DNA from: Acidimicrobiia bacterium
GTDB taxonomy: Bacteria > Actinomycetota > Acidimicrobiia > Acidimicrobiales > Acidimicrobilacustridaceae
Length of the DNA stretch: 12,231 bases
Direction: 5' to 3'
Assembly (NCBI GenBank): GCA_018882825.1
Contig: VERC01000047.1
Span: forward strand, 1 to 12,231
How positions within the stretch are numbered: position 1 is the first letter of the stretch; the number at the start of each line of letters is the position of its first letter. The notes below the pieces were generated by a model that had not been told where the DNA came from, searched no databases, and worked only from the letters and a program-made list of their open reading frames with translations. This document shows positions 6,232-12,231 of this stretch, piece after piece. The translations under genes and the position numbers were made by a program.

Positions 6232-7520
6232 GATGGAGCCTGCGCGCACAGTTCGGCCCACTTGGCCTCGGCTGCGGCCCGACGCGAGGGAATGTGCTCG
6301 GTGGGCCATCCCTGCACCGGTCGGTGGTCCTTGAGCAGGGTGCGGGCCAACACCGACTTGTGGAGCTCGTCGGGCCCGTCACCGATGGATCCGAACCGGG
6401 TGCCGCGGTACCAAGACTCCACAGGCAGATCGGTCGAGTAGCCGAGGGCACCGCACACCTGGATGGTGCGGTCGAGCACCGCCAGCACCGTCTTCGACAC
6501 CAGCGCTTTCACCATGCCCAACTCGTGGCGGACCTTGGCGGCACCGTACCGATCCATCTTCCACGCCGTCTGGAAGCACACCAGGCGAGCCGATTCGATC
6601 TCCATGTGCGACAGCGCGATGTAGTCCTGGATCATCTGGTGCTGGGCCAACAACCGGCCGTGCGACTCGCGCGACACCGCTCGCTCGCACATGATGTCGA
6701 AGGCCCGCTGCGCCTGACCGAGCCAACGCATCGCGTGGTGGATGCGGCCACCACCGAGTCGCTTCTGGGCGAGGACGAACCCGTCACCCGGTTCGCCGAT
6801 CATGTGGTCGAGAGGCACCCGGCATTCGCGGAAGATCACCTCGGCGTGTCCCCCGGGCCGGCCGAACTCCGGACGGGGATGTGACATGGTCCCGACGTCG
6901 CGTACGACGTCCATGCCCGGCGTGCCGGCGGGCACCACGATGATCGACGCGTGCTTGTGCGGGCGGTTCTCCGGGTTGGTCTCGGCGAACACCAGGGTGA
7001 TGTCGGCCGAGGACGCATTGGTGATGAACCACTTGTGTCCGTCGATCACCCATTCGTCGCCATCGCGCACGGCGGTGGTGGAGATCTTCGTGGGGTCGGC
7101 GCCGGCGTTGAACGGTTCGGTGAGGGCGAACGCGCTGGTGATCTCACCCCGCAGGTTGGGCCACAACCAACGTTCCTTCTGCTCCTCGGTGGCGCCATGC
7201 GCCATCAGTTCCATGTTCCCGCTGTCGGGGGCCTGCACCCCGAACACCAGCATGGAGAACATCGAACGCCCGATCTGTTCGGACATCAGGGCCAACTTCA
7301 GCTGCCCGAAGCCCTGACCGCCGAGGGCCGGGTCGAGGAAGGCGCCCCACAGACCGCGGGCCTTCACCTTGTCGCGCAGCACCTCGAGCACCGGGGCGAT
7401 CTCGGCCCGCGACTTCTCCTCCAACAGCGACTCGATGGGGATGATCTCGGTGTCGATGAACCCGCGCATCCAGTCGAGTTCGGTCTGGAACTCCGGATCG
7501 GTCTCGAAATCCCACGCCAT
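6228..7520 (-). CDS. Acyl-CoA dehydrogenase, ACAD10/11 type
   Basis: A 430-residue flavoprotein of the acyl-CoA dehydrogenase superfamily. An N-terminal helical domain covers residues 1-125, a FAD/substrate segment follows (ITSAFALTEPFNAG, 127-140; WVIDGHKWFITNAS, 157-170), and the C-terminal helices carry RLGGGRIHHAMRWLG (254-268) and QVCGALGYSTDLPVESWYRG (354-373). The usual catalytic Glu (IYEGT motif) is replaced by Asp381 in SIGDGPDELHKS, together with GGRIHHAMR. Both are hallmarks of the ACAD10/ACAD11 group as I know it. Those enzymes process 4-phosphoacyl-CoAs made by an APH-type kinase. ATG 7520 is set by GGGAG five bases upstream; the frame is open further, but only inside the preceding gene. 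It lies 16 bases after the BVMO stop and overlaps the APH gene by four bases. Confidence 0.93.
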   Translation of the reverse strand: MAWDFETDPEFQTELDWMRGFIDTEIIPIESLLEEKSRAEIAPVLEVLRDKVKARGLWGAFLDPALGGQGFGQLKLALMSEQIGRSMFSMLVFGVQAPDSGNMELMAHGATEEQKERWLWPNLRGEITSAFALTEPFNAGADPTKISTTAVRDGDEWVIDGHKWFITNASSADITLVFAETNPENRPHKHASIIVVPAGTPGMDVVRDVGTMSHPRPEFGRPGGHAEVIFRECRVPLDHMIGEPGDGFVLAQKRLGGGRIHHAMRWLGQAQRAFDIMCERAVSRESHGRLLAQHQMIQDYIALSHMEIESARLVCFQTAWKMDRYGAAKVRHELGMVKALVSKTVLAVLDRTIQVCGALGYSTDLPVESWYRGTRFGSIGDGPDELHKSVLARTLLKDHRPVQGWPTEHIPSRRAAAEAKWAELCAQAPS

Positions 7521-7525
7521 CGTGA

Positions 7526-7530
7526 CTCCC
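7526..7530 (-). promoter_or_regulatory. Shine-Dalgarno site of the acyl-CoA dehydrogenase gene
   Basis: GGGAG, five bases before ATG 7520, in the 16-base gap after the BVMO stop codon. It rules out the 80-codon upstream extension of this frame, which runs inside the BVMO gene. Confidence 0.65.
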
Positions 7531-7536
7531 TTCGCC

Positions 7537-9165
7537 TCAGCGCAGCGCGAATCCCTCGTAGCCATTGGCCGCCATCTCGTTGGCCCGGGCCATGTACCGA
7601 TCGAGCCCGCCGAGGTAGATGGGCAGGTTCCGCGCCTTGCCGGCGATGTTGCCGCCGTTGTACCAGGAGCTGCAGTTGGGCGCGAGGAACATCGAGCCGG
7701 CTGCCGCTGCCTCCACCTCGGCGCACCACGCGTCCTGGGCCTCGACCTCCGCCTCGACACACGTGCGCTCGGTGGCGCGGAGATGGTCGAGGAGATCGGC
7801 GATCCAACCCACCTGCAACTCGATGTGCGGTGGATAGGTGGCGAGCACGCCGACGCTGCCCGGTCCGATGATCATGAGCAGGTTGGGGAATCCTGCCGCC
7901 GCGAAGCCCATGAGGGTCCGCGGACCGTCGGTCCATTCGTCGCGCAGGAGTCGACCATCGGTACCGCGGATGTCGATGCGGGTCAACGCACCCGAGACGG
8001 CATCGAACCCGGTGGCGAACACCAGCACATCGAGTTCCTTGGTGCCCGACGCCGTCACCACGCCGGCGGGCACGACCTCGACGACCGGATCCTTGCGGAG
8101 ATCGACGAGTGTCACGTCGTCCCGGTTGAACGTCTCGAAATAGCCGTTGTCGAGCACGGGTCGCTTGCACCCGATCGGATAGTCCTTCGGACACAGCGAA
8201 TCGGCCACTTCGGGGTCGTGCACCGTGCGCCGCACCATCTCCCGGAACAACTCGACCGCCATCTCGTTGGCCTCGAGATCCTTGGCGGCGTCGCCCCAGA
8301 TCCGTGCTGCGCTGAACCCGTGCTCGGCCAGCGCCGCCTCGCGCTCGTCCGCCGTGCTCTCGAGGATGCGCTTGTCGGGATCGGCGAACGTGAAGATCAC
8401 CGCACCGGTGGTGTGCGCCGTGGCCAGCGGCGAGGCGTACTGCGCGGCGCGCAGCTCCCGATAGCGCGACTTCACCTCGGCCTGTTCAGCCTCGGTCAAC
8501 GGCCGGTTCTGCGACGGCCACGTGAACGCCGCCGTGCGTTGGAACACCGTGAGATGACCGGCCACCTCCGCCAGTTCGGGAATGGCCTGCACACCGGATG
8601 ATCCGTTGCCGACGATGCCCACGCGCCGTCCCTCGAGCTCGACACCGTCCTCGGGCCACAGACTGGTCTGCACGATCTCACCGGCGAAGGTGTCGAGGCC
8701 CGGCCAGTCGGGGCGATGCGGCGCCGAGAGTCCACCGGTGGCCATCACGCAGAACCGAGCCCGCAGACGTTCGCCGGTCTCGGTGTCGACCACCCATGTG
8801 TCGGTGGTCGCGTCGAACGTCATGGCCGACACGCCGGTGGACAAGCGGATGTCGCGGCGCAGGTCGTAGCGGTCGGCGATGTGGTTGAGGTATCGCTCGA
8901 TCTCGGGCTGGGCGGCGAAGTGCTCGGTCCACTCCCACTCCTGTTCCAGTTCGGGATCGAAGCCGAACGAGTACTCGAGACTGGGGATGTCGCAGCGCGC
9001 TCCCGGATAGCGGTTCCAGTACCAGGTGCCTCCCACCTCCGGCGCCCGCTCGAGCACGATCACCCGGAAGCCCCGGTCGCGCAGCGCCTTGAGGGCGTAG
9101 AGCCCGGACATACCGGCACCCACCACGACGATGTCGGCATCCAGTTCGATGTCGCCGTTCCCCAT
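7537..9165 (-). CDS. Baeyer-Villiger-type flavin monooxygenase with altered fingerprint
   Basis: A 542-residue class B flavin monooxygenase. Two Rossmann motifs are present, GAGMSG (16-21, FAD) and GNGSSG (186-191, NADPH). GGTWYWNRYPGARCDIPS is at 45-62 with the BVMO active-site Asp59, Arg210 lies in VFQRT (the NADPH/peroxyflavin Arg of phenylacetone monooxygenase), and ATGFD at 384-388. Length and order match type I BVMOs such as phenylacetone and cyclohexanone monooxygenases, which turn ketones into esters or lactones using O2 and NADPH. The BVMO fingerprint FxGxxxHxxxWP is FAGEIVQTSLWP (160-171), so its His is Gln166. ATG 9165 is preceded by GGAGG with an eight-base spacer. It heads the ACAD-APH-SDR block and follows the photolyase-like gene by 76 bases. 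A BVMO product is likely but not certain, given the changed fingerprint. Confidence 0.9.
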   Translation of the reverse strand: MGNGDIELDADIVVVGAGMSGLYALKALRDRGFRVIVLERAPEVGGTWYWNRYPGARCDIPSLEYSFGFDPELEQEWEWTEHFAAQPEIERYLNHIADRYDLRRDIRLSTGVSAMTFDATTDTWVVDTETGERLRARFCVMATGGLSAPHRPDWPGLDTFAGEIVQTSLWPEDGVELEGRRVGIVGNGSSGVQAIPELAEVAGHLTVFQRTAAFTWPSQNRPLTEAEQAEVKSRYRELRAAQYASPLATAHTTGAVIFTFADPDKRILESTADEREAALAEHGFSAARIWGDAAKDLEANEMAVELFREMVRRTVHDPEVADSLCPKDYPIGCKRPVLDNGYFETFNRDDVTLVDLRKDPVVEVVPAGVVTASGTKELDVLVFATGFDAVSGALTRIDIRGTDGRLLRDEWTDGPRTLMGFAAAGFPNLLMIIGPGSVGVLATYPPHIELQVGWIADLLDHLRATERTCVEAEVEAQDAWCAEVEAAAAGSMFLAPNCSSWYNGGNIAGKARNLPIYLGGLDRYMARANEMAANGYEGFALR

Positions 9166-9173
9166 GCTGTCCC

Positions 9174-9178
9174 CCTCC
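9174..9178 (-). promoter_or_regulatory. Shine-Dalgarno site of the BVMO gene
   Basis: GGAGG, eight bases before ATG 9165. The frame stays open upstream through the end of the photolyase-like gene, so this site is what decides the start. Confidence 0.65.
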
Positions 9179-9184
9179 GAGCGA

Positions 9185-9218
9185 GCTGCGGGGGCCATCT
9201 TCACACTCCGACCGCAGC
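9185..9218. promoter_or_regulatory. Inverted repeat between the photolyase-like and BVMO genes
   Basis: GCTGCGG and CCGCAGC are perfect 7-bp arms separated by 20 bases, within the 76-base gap. It could be a hairpin at the end of the photolyase transcript, an attenuator, or an operator of the BVMO operon. There is no T-run, and no clear promoter boxes were found in the gap. Confidence 0.35.
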
Positions 9219-9241
9219 AAGGGGAGCGCCGACCACCGAGC

Positions 9242-10459
9242 TCAGCGACTGCGGGACCATGCCGAGAAACTGGCCAGCGATCCGCCCCGTGGTCGTTCCA
9301 GCCACGGCCACGGATGCACCTCGGCCATCGACAGGAACCGGGCCAGACGCCGCCATCCCGGCACCGGGGTGAAGGTGGTGGCGAGGGCCCGACCGGCCAG
9401 CACCTCGCCCGGGTCGCCCAAGTGCACGTCGACCGGACGCTGTCGGCCGAGTTCGGCCAGTCGATCGACGAGGAACACGAGTCGCTTCGAGGAGAGTCGC
9501 AGTCGGTCGAGGAGTGAGTGATCGAACACGAACACCACCGGAAGGTCGGGGTGCGCGGCCAACGCCGGGTCGTCATCGCCCAACGACTCGGCCGTCAACC
9601 ACACGGTGTCCGGATCCGAGCGACGATCGACCCGACGCGGGCCGGCGGTGGCCGATGGATCGGGGTCGTGACGCAGCCGGGGATCGGGTTCGATGTGGTC
9701 GAACTCGGGGTCATCGGGCCAGTCCTCGATGGGGCAGTCATGGCGATGGGCGCACGACGCGCACAGGTCGGGGGCACGACGCCGGACCTGCGAACGCGAG
9801 AAGCCGTAGACCTTCGATGTGCCCGCACCGATCGTCCACTGCCACCCCAGACGGTTGGCAGCACGAGAGCCGTCGAGCAGATGGGCGAAGAAGAGGTCCT
9901 CACCGGCGCGCCAGTCGACGCCGCGCCGGACCGACCACTCCGACGCCAGCCACATCCTCGTCTGGTTGACCAGCCACCCGTCGCGCTCGAGCTCGTCGAG
10001 GTTCTCGCCGACACACCGCATCGAGCGGTCCCATCCCGCCTCGACACCGGAGCCGTCCCCGGGTCCGAGTTGCGACATCGGCAGACGCCGCAGAGGCGCA
10101 CCTGTCGCCGAGCCCAGTCGGGCATAGAGATGGCGCGCGTACTCCTGCCATCGCAGTTCATCGCGGAACTTGCGGCGATCCTCGGCCGGGCCGTCGACCG
10201 CCGCGTGCACCCGAGGAAGGGTGAGCAGCCCGTGACGGATCCACGGCGACAACCCCGACGCCCCGCGACGAGCAGGGGGCCACACCTCGTTGCGGGTCCG
10301 GGCGTAGCCCGTGACGTCGAACGCGTCGAGGGCCGCATCGGCAGCGACCTGTGTGCCCGTCCAACGAGACGATCGGTGCGGGCGATCACGACAGACCCCG
10401 GCCAGATGCTCGGCCACCCACTCGACCTCGCAGCCGACTTCGGGCACCGGGAGTCGCAT
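9242..10459 (-). CDS. Photolyase/cryptochrome-like flavoprotein with swapped domain order
   Basis: A 405-residue protein whose first part (about 30-230) matches the helical FAD-binding domain of photolyases. It shows GASGLSPWIRHG at 66-77, ELRWQEYARHL (101-111), WLVNQTRMWLASEW (162-175), GVDWRAGEDLFF (180-191) and DGSRAANRLGWQW (196-208). By alignment from memory to E. coli photolyase, Glu101, Trp104, Asn165, Arg168, Trp183, Asn202 and Trp206 match residues for lesion contact, FAD binding and electron transfer; the second Asp of the DGD turn is Ser198. A C-x2-C-x5-C cluster follows (233, 236, 242). Residues 283-405 look like the alpha/beta domain that is normally N-terminal (VWLTAESLGDDDPAL, VVFVFD, a GDPGEVL turn). 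Light-driven DNA repair is plausible, unproven. ATG 10459 sits six bases after TAACTT, with no Shine-Dalgarno site, so it may be leaderless. Confidence 0.85.
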   Translation of the reverse strand: MRLPVPEVGCEVEWVAEHLAGVCRDRPHRSSRWTGTQVAADAALDAFDVTGYARTRNEVWPPARRGASGLSPWIRHGLLTLPRVHAAVDGPAEDRRKFRDELRWQEYARHLYARLGSATGAPLRRLPMSQLGPGDGSGVEAGWDRSMRCVGENLDELERDGWLVNQTRMWLASEWSVRRGVDWRAGEDLFFAHLLDGSRAANRLGWQWTIGAGTSKVYGFSRSQVRRRAPDLCASCAHRHDCPIEDWPDDPEFDHIEPDPRLRHDPDPSATAGPRRVDRRSDPDTVWLTAESLGDDDPALAAHPDLPVVFVFDHSLLDRLRLSSKRLVFLVDRLAELGRQRPVDVHLGDPGEVLAGRALATTFTPVPGWRRLARFLSMAEVHPWPWLERPRGGSLASFSAWSRSR

Positions 10460-10465
10460 GCGGAG

Positions 10466-10471
10466 AAGTTA
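10466..10471 (-). promoter_or_regulatory. Candidate -10 box for leaderless transcription of the photolyase-like gene
   Basis: TAACTT on the minus strand is followed by exactly six bases and then ATG 10459, which would put the transcript 5' end at the start codon. The absence of any purine-rich ribosome site upstream supports this reading. The -35 region is not recognisable. Confidence 0.45.
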
Positions 10472-10537
10472 TCGACGTGCCCGCCGAGCGCATCGATGCC
10501 CGCACGACCGCTTCGACGACATGCGACCGGCCATCAC

Positions 10538-10558
10538 TAGTGTCGGGACGGTCGACAC
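10538..10558 (+). promoter_or_regulatory. Candidate promoter -10 and overlapping inverted repeat for the second P450
   Basis: TAGTGT (10538-10543) fits TAnnnT and would give a short leader before ATG 10582. It is overlapped by a perfect 6-bp inverted repeat GTGTCG-N7-CGACAC (10540-10558), placed where a repressor would block polymerase. The -35 region is unclear. The rest of the 122-base divergent region shows only the photolyase -10 box. Confidence 0.35.
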
Positions 10559-10581
10559 CGGGTGGTGCACAGGGGGTCTCC

Positions 10582-11811
10582 ATGACGACGTTCGACCTCA
10601 GCGATCCCGCACTCCTGTTCTCGCAGGAGTTCATCGACGACCCGGCACCGTTCTACGAGTTCCTGCGCGCACACGCTCCCGTGTGGGAGATGCCCGGGAG
10701 CGGCACCTTCGTCGTCTCCACCGCTGCGCTGGTGGCCGAGGCCGTGGCCCGACCGGAGGAGTTCTCCAGCAATCTGACCAGCCTGCTCTACACCGACGAC
10801 GCCGGACTCCCGACCGTGTTCGACATGAGTCATCGGGGCGCGGCCATCCACGTGCTGGCCACCGCCGATCCGCCGACCCACACCGCCCATCGGCGACTCC
10901 TGCAACCGGTGTTCAGCCCGGCCGCCGTCGAACGGATCGCCCCGTTCGTCGACGCGTGGAGCGCACGACTCGTCGAGGCCCTCGTGGAGACCGGCCGCGG
11001 TGACGTGGCCACGGGTCTGGCCGAACCACTGCCGATCCAGGTGATCGCGGCGATGGTCGGCATCCCCGCCGACGATGTGCCGGAACTGGCCCCGTCGGTG
11101 CTCCGGTCCAACGACCTGTTGGCCGGGGTGCTCGGCATCGCCGACATGGTGGCGGGAGCCGAGGCATCGAACCGGGTGAACGGGTACCTGACCGAACTGC
11201 TGCGCACGTGGGTCCCCACCGCCGACGGGGCCACCGCGTGCGACGCACTCACTGCGGCGATCGACACCGGGGCGATCACCGTCGACGAGAGCCTCGGGAT
11301 GCTGGTGCAGTTGCTCGGGGCCGGCACCGAGACGACCACCAGCCTCATCGGCCGGGCATCGTTGCAACTGGCGCGGGATCGTGACCGGCAGGACGGGCTG
11401 CGCGCCGATCCCTCACAACTCGATCGCTTCATCGAGGAGGTGCTCCGCGTCGATGGTCCGTTCCGGTTCCACTATCGGTCGACGCCGGTCGACACCGAAC
11501 TGGGAGGCGTGTCGATCCCGGCCGGTTCCCGGGTCCTGCTGTTGTGGGCGGCGGCCAATCTCGATGGCGACCACTTCGACCGACCCGACGACTTCGATCC
11601 CGCCCGGGCCGCGTTGCGCTCGCACTTCGCCTTCGGACGGGGGCTCCACTTCTGCATCGGTGCTCCGCTGGCCCGACTCGAGGCTCGGTCGGCGTTGGCG
11701 GCACTGTTGGCCGGCACGCGCGACTTCCGGCTCGACCCGGAGAACGCCCCCTCCTTCCGGCGATCGATCTTCGTGCGGAAGCTCGATCACCTCCCGGTGC
11801 TTCTCGACTGA
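10582..11811 (+). CDS. Cytochrome P450 monooxygenase
   Basis: A complete 409-residue bacterial P450. The heme loop FGRGLHFCIG is at 351-360 with Cys358 as ligand. The I-helix oxygen-activation motif AGTET is at 247-251 and the ExxR pair is Glu286/Arg289. His100/Arg104 in DPPTHTAHRRLL fit heme-propionate contacts. No membrane anchor or fused reductase is present, so a separate ferredoxin system is needed. I do not recognise the subfamily; it is clearly different from the CYP142-like P450 at the other end, so this is not a local duplication. The substrate is unknown; hydroxylation feeding the neighbouring oxidative genes is a guess. ATG 10582 has AGGGGG five bases upstream; the frame is open back to 10351, but only antisense to the photolyase-like gene. 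It is divergent from that gene across 122 bases. Confidence 0.9.
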   Translation: MTTFDLSDPALLFSQEFIDDPAPFYEFLRAHAPVWEMPGSGTFVVSTAALVAEAVARPEEFSSNLTSLLYTDDAGLPTVFDMSHRGAAIHVLATADPPTHTAHRRLLQPVFSPAAVERIAPFVDAWSARLVEALVETGRGDVATGLAEPLPIQVIAAMVGIPADDVPELAPSVLRSNDLLAGVLGIADMVAGAEASNRVNGYLTELLRTWVPTADGATACDALTAAIDTGAITVDESLGMLVQLLGAGTETTTSLIGRASLQLARDRDRQDGLRADPSQLDRFIEEVLRVDGPFRFHYRSTPVDTELGGVSIPAGSRVLLLWAAANLDGDHFDRPDDFDPARAALRSHFAFGRGLHFCIGAPLARLEARSALAALLAGTRDFRLDPENAPSFRRSIFVRKLDHLPVLLD

Positions 11812-11825
11812 GACCACCGCATAGG

Positions 11826-11856
11826 GGTACCACCCCCGGGTACCGCACCGGGGTGG
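11826..11856. other. Overlapping alternative hairpins after the second P450
   Basis: GGTACC at 11826-11831 can pair with GGTACC at 11839-11844 (6 bp, 7-nt loop). Alternatively CCACCCC at 11830-11836 can pair with GGGGTGG at 11850-11856 (7 bp, 13-nt loop). The two exclude each other. The site begins 14 bases after the P450 stop codon, so termination or read-through control is possible. There is no T-run. The remaining bases up to 11925 show no other clear element. Confidence 0.3.
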
Positions 11857-11925
11857 AATCGTCGGCAGTGGTGGTGATCGCGGACTTGACGGCCGAACCT
11901 CGCATATGGACTCGGGTACGGAACG

Positions 11926-12231
11926 ATGATCGCCCTCGGACTGCTGGCGTTGGTGATGCTGGCCATGGTGCTGGCGGTCGCCGCCACCCGGGCCCGCACT
12001 GGCACCAACGGCATCGGCACGCAGACGTCGAGGGCACCGGCCTCCGCCGTCGAGATCTCACTGCGGCGATGGGTGGCGGCGGGTCTGCTCGACGAGTCCC
12101 AGGCGAGCGCCATCACCGCCTTCGAGTCGGATCGACGAGCGGCCCGCACGCCACCCCGACTCTCGCCCGCCATCGAGGCCATGGCCTACGTGGGCGGCCT
12201 GCTGCTCACCGTCGGCACCGGGATGCTGGTC
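11926..12231 (+). CDS. DUF2157-like membrane protein, 3' end outside the window
   Basis: The first 102 codons of a gene that runs off the right edge. It begins with a hydrophobic segment (MIALGLLALVMLAMVLAVAAT, residues 1-21), then a polar linker. Next comes a soluble segment LRRWVAAGLLDESQASAITAFE (about 46-67), which resembles the conserved start of DUF2157 predicted membrane proteins. A second hydrophobic stretch follows from AMAYVGGLLLTVGTGMLV at about 85-102. DUF2157 proteins are multi-pass inner-membrane proteins without a known function. ATG 11926 has only a weak GGA upstream. An ATG at 11906 is out of frame. It follows the second P450 by 114 bases, so it may have its own promoter. The family call rests on one motif. 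Confidence 0.6.
   Translation, partial: MIALGLLALVMLAMVLAVAATRARTGTNGIGTQTSRAPASAVEISLRRWVAAGLLDESQASAITAFESDRRAARTPPRLSPAIEAMAYVGGLLLTVGTGMLV

Noticed and set aside
9518..10540. Long plus-strand frame antisense to the photolyase-like gene
   Set aside because: A shadow of the third-position GC bias; no recognisable domain, and it spans the divergent promoter region.
619..11811. The two P450 genes as a duplication flanking the cluster
   Set aside because: Their N-termini, I-helices and C-termini differ clearly; they share only general P450 motifs.
11886..11910. TTGACG ... TATGGA promoter for the DUF2157-like gene
   Set aside because: The spacer is only 13 bases, too short for a normal sigma-70-type promoter, and TATGGA lacks the final T.
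1..12231. Mobile element, CRISPR array or tRNA
   Set aside because: No transposase, integrase, terminal inverted repeats, regularly spaced repeats or cloverleaf sequence was seen, and base use looks even across the window.

Overview
This is a GC-rich, densely coded chromosomal window of about 12.2 kb. Codon use, family content (two bacterial-type P450s, a CYP142-like P450, a Baeyer-Villiger monooxygenase, ACAD10/11-type lipid genes) and short intergenic gaps suggest an Actinomycetota bacterium, perhaps of the Acidimicrobiia. The phylum is inferred from style, not from a marker gene. No tRNA, rRNA, CRISPR array, insertion sequence or other mobile-element signature was seen, and no gene-free stretch exceeds about 125 bases.

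Layout. Left edge: a DoxX-like membrane protein gene (minus, 36-497) is divergent from a CYP142-like cytochrome P450 gene (plus, 619-1806). Nine minus-strand genes then run from 10459 down to 1863. In transcription order they are a photolyase-like flavoprotein with swapped domains (10459-9242), a Baeyer-Villiger-type flavin monooxygenase (9165-7537), an ACAD10/11-type acyl-CoA dehydrogenase (7520-6228), an APH-fold phosphotransferase (6231-5203), a short-chain dehydrogenase (5201-4446), a secreted protein of unknown function (4350-3796), an ABM/YgiN-like monooxygenase (3733-3440), a thioredoxin-fold ATP10-like protein (3419-2922) and a renalase-like FAD oxidoreductase (2858-1863). Right edge: a second P450 gene (plus, 10582-11811) is divergent from the photolyase gene, followed by the 5' end of a DUF2157-like membrane protein gene (plus, from 11926) cut by the window end.

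How the genes may work together. The core is the tight BVMO-ACAD-APH-SDR block: a 16-base gap, a 4-base ATGA overlap and a 1-base gap. The acyl-CoA dehydrogenase has Asp instead of the usual catalytic Glu, in a GDGPDE motif of the kind found in human ACAD10/ACAD11. Those enzymes work with an APH-type kinase domain to remove a hydroxyl from hydroxyacyl-CoAs by phosphorylation and elimination. The bacterial levulinate (lva) pathway also combines an APH-type kinase, an ACAD and an SDR. I infer a route in which a ketone is oxygenated by the BVMO, opened to a hydroxy acid, and then dehydroxylated by the kinase/ACAD pair, with the SDR interconverting hydroxyl and keto groups. The flanking P450s could supply hydroxylations of a terpenoid, sterol or alkyl substrate. 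No acyl-CoA ligase or esterase lies in the window, so the pathway is incomplete here.

The other striking gene is the photolyase-like protein. Its FAD-binding helical domain comes first and its alpha/beta domain last, the reverse of the normal order, with a three-cysteine cluster between them.
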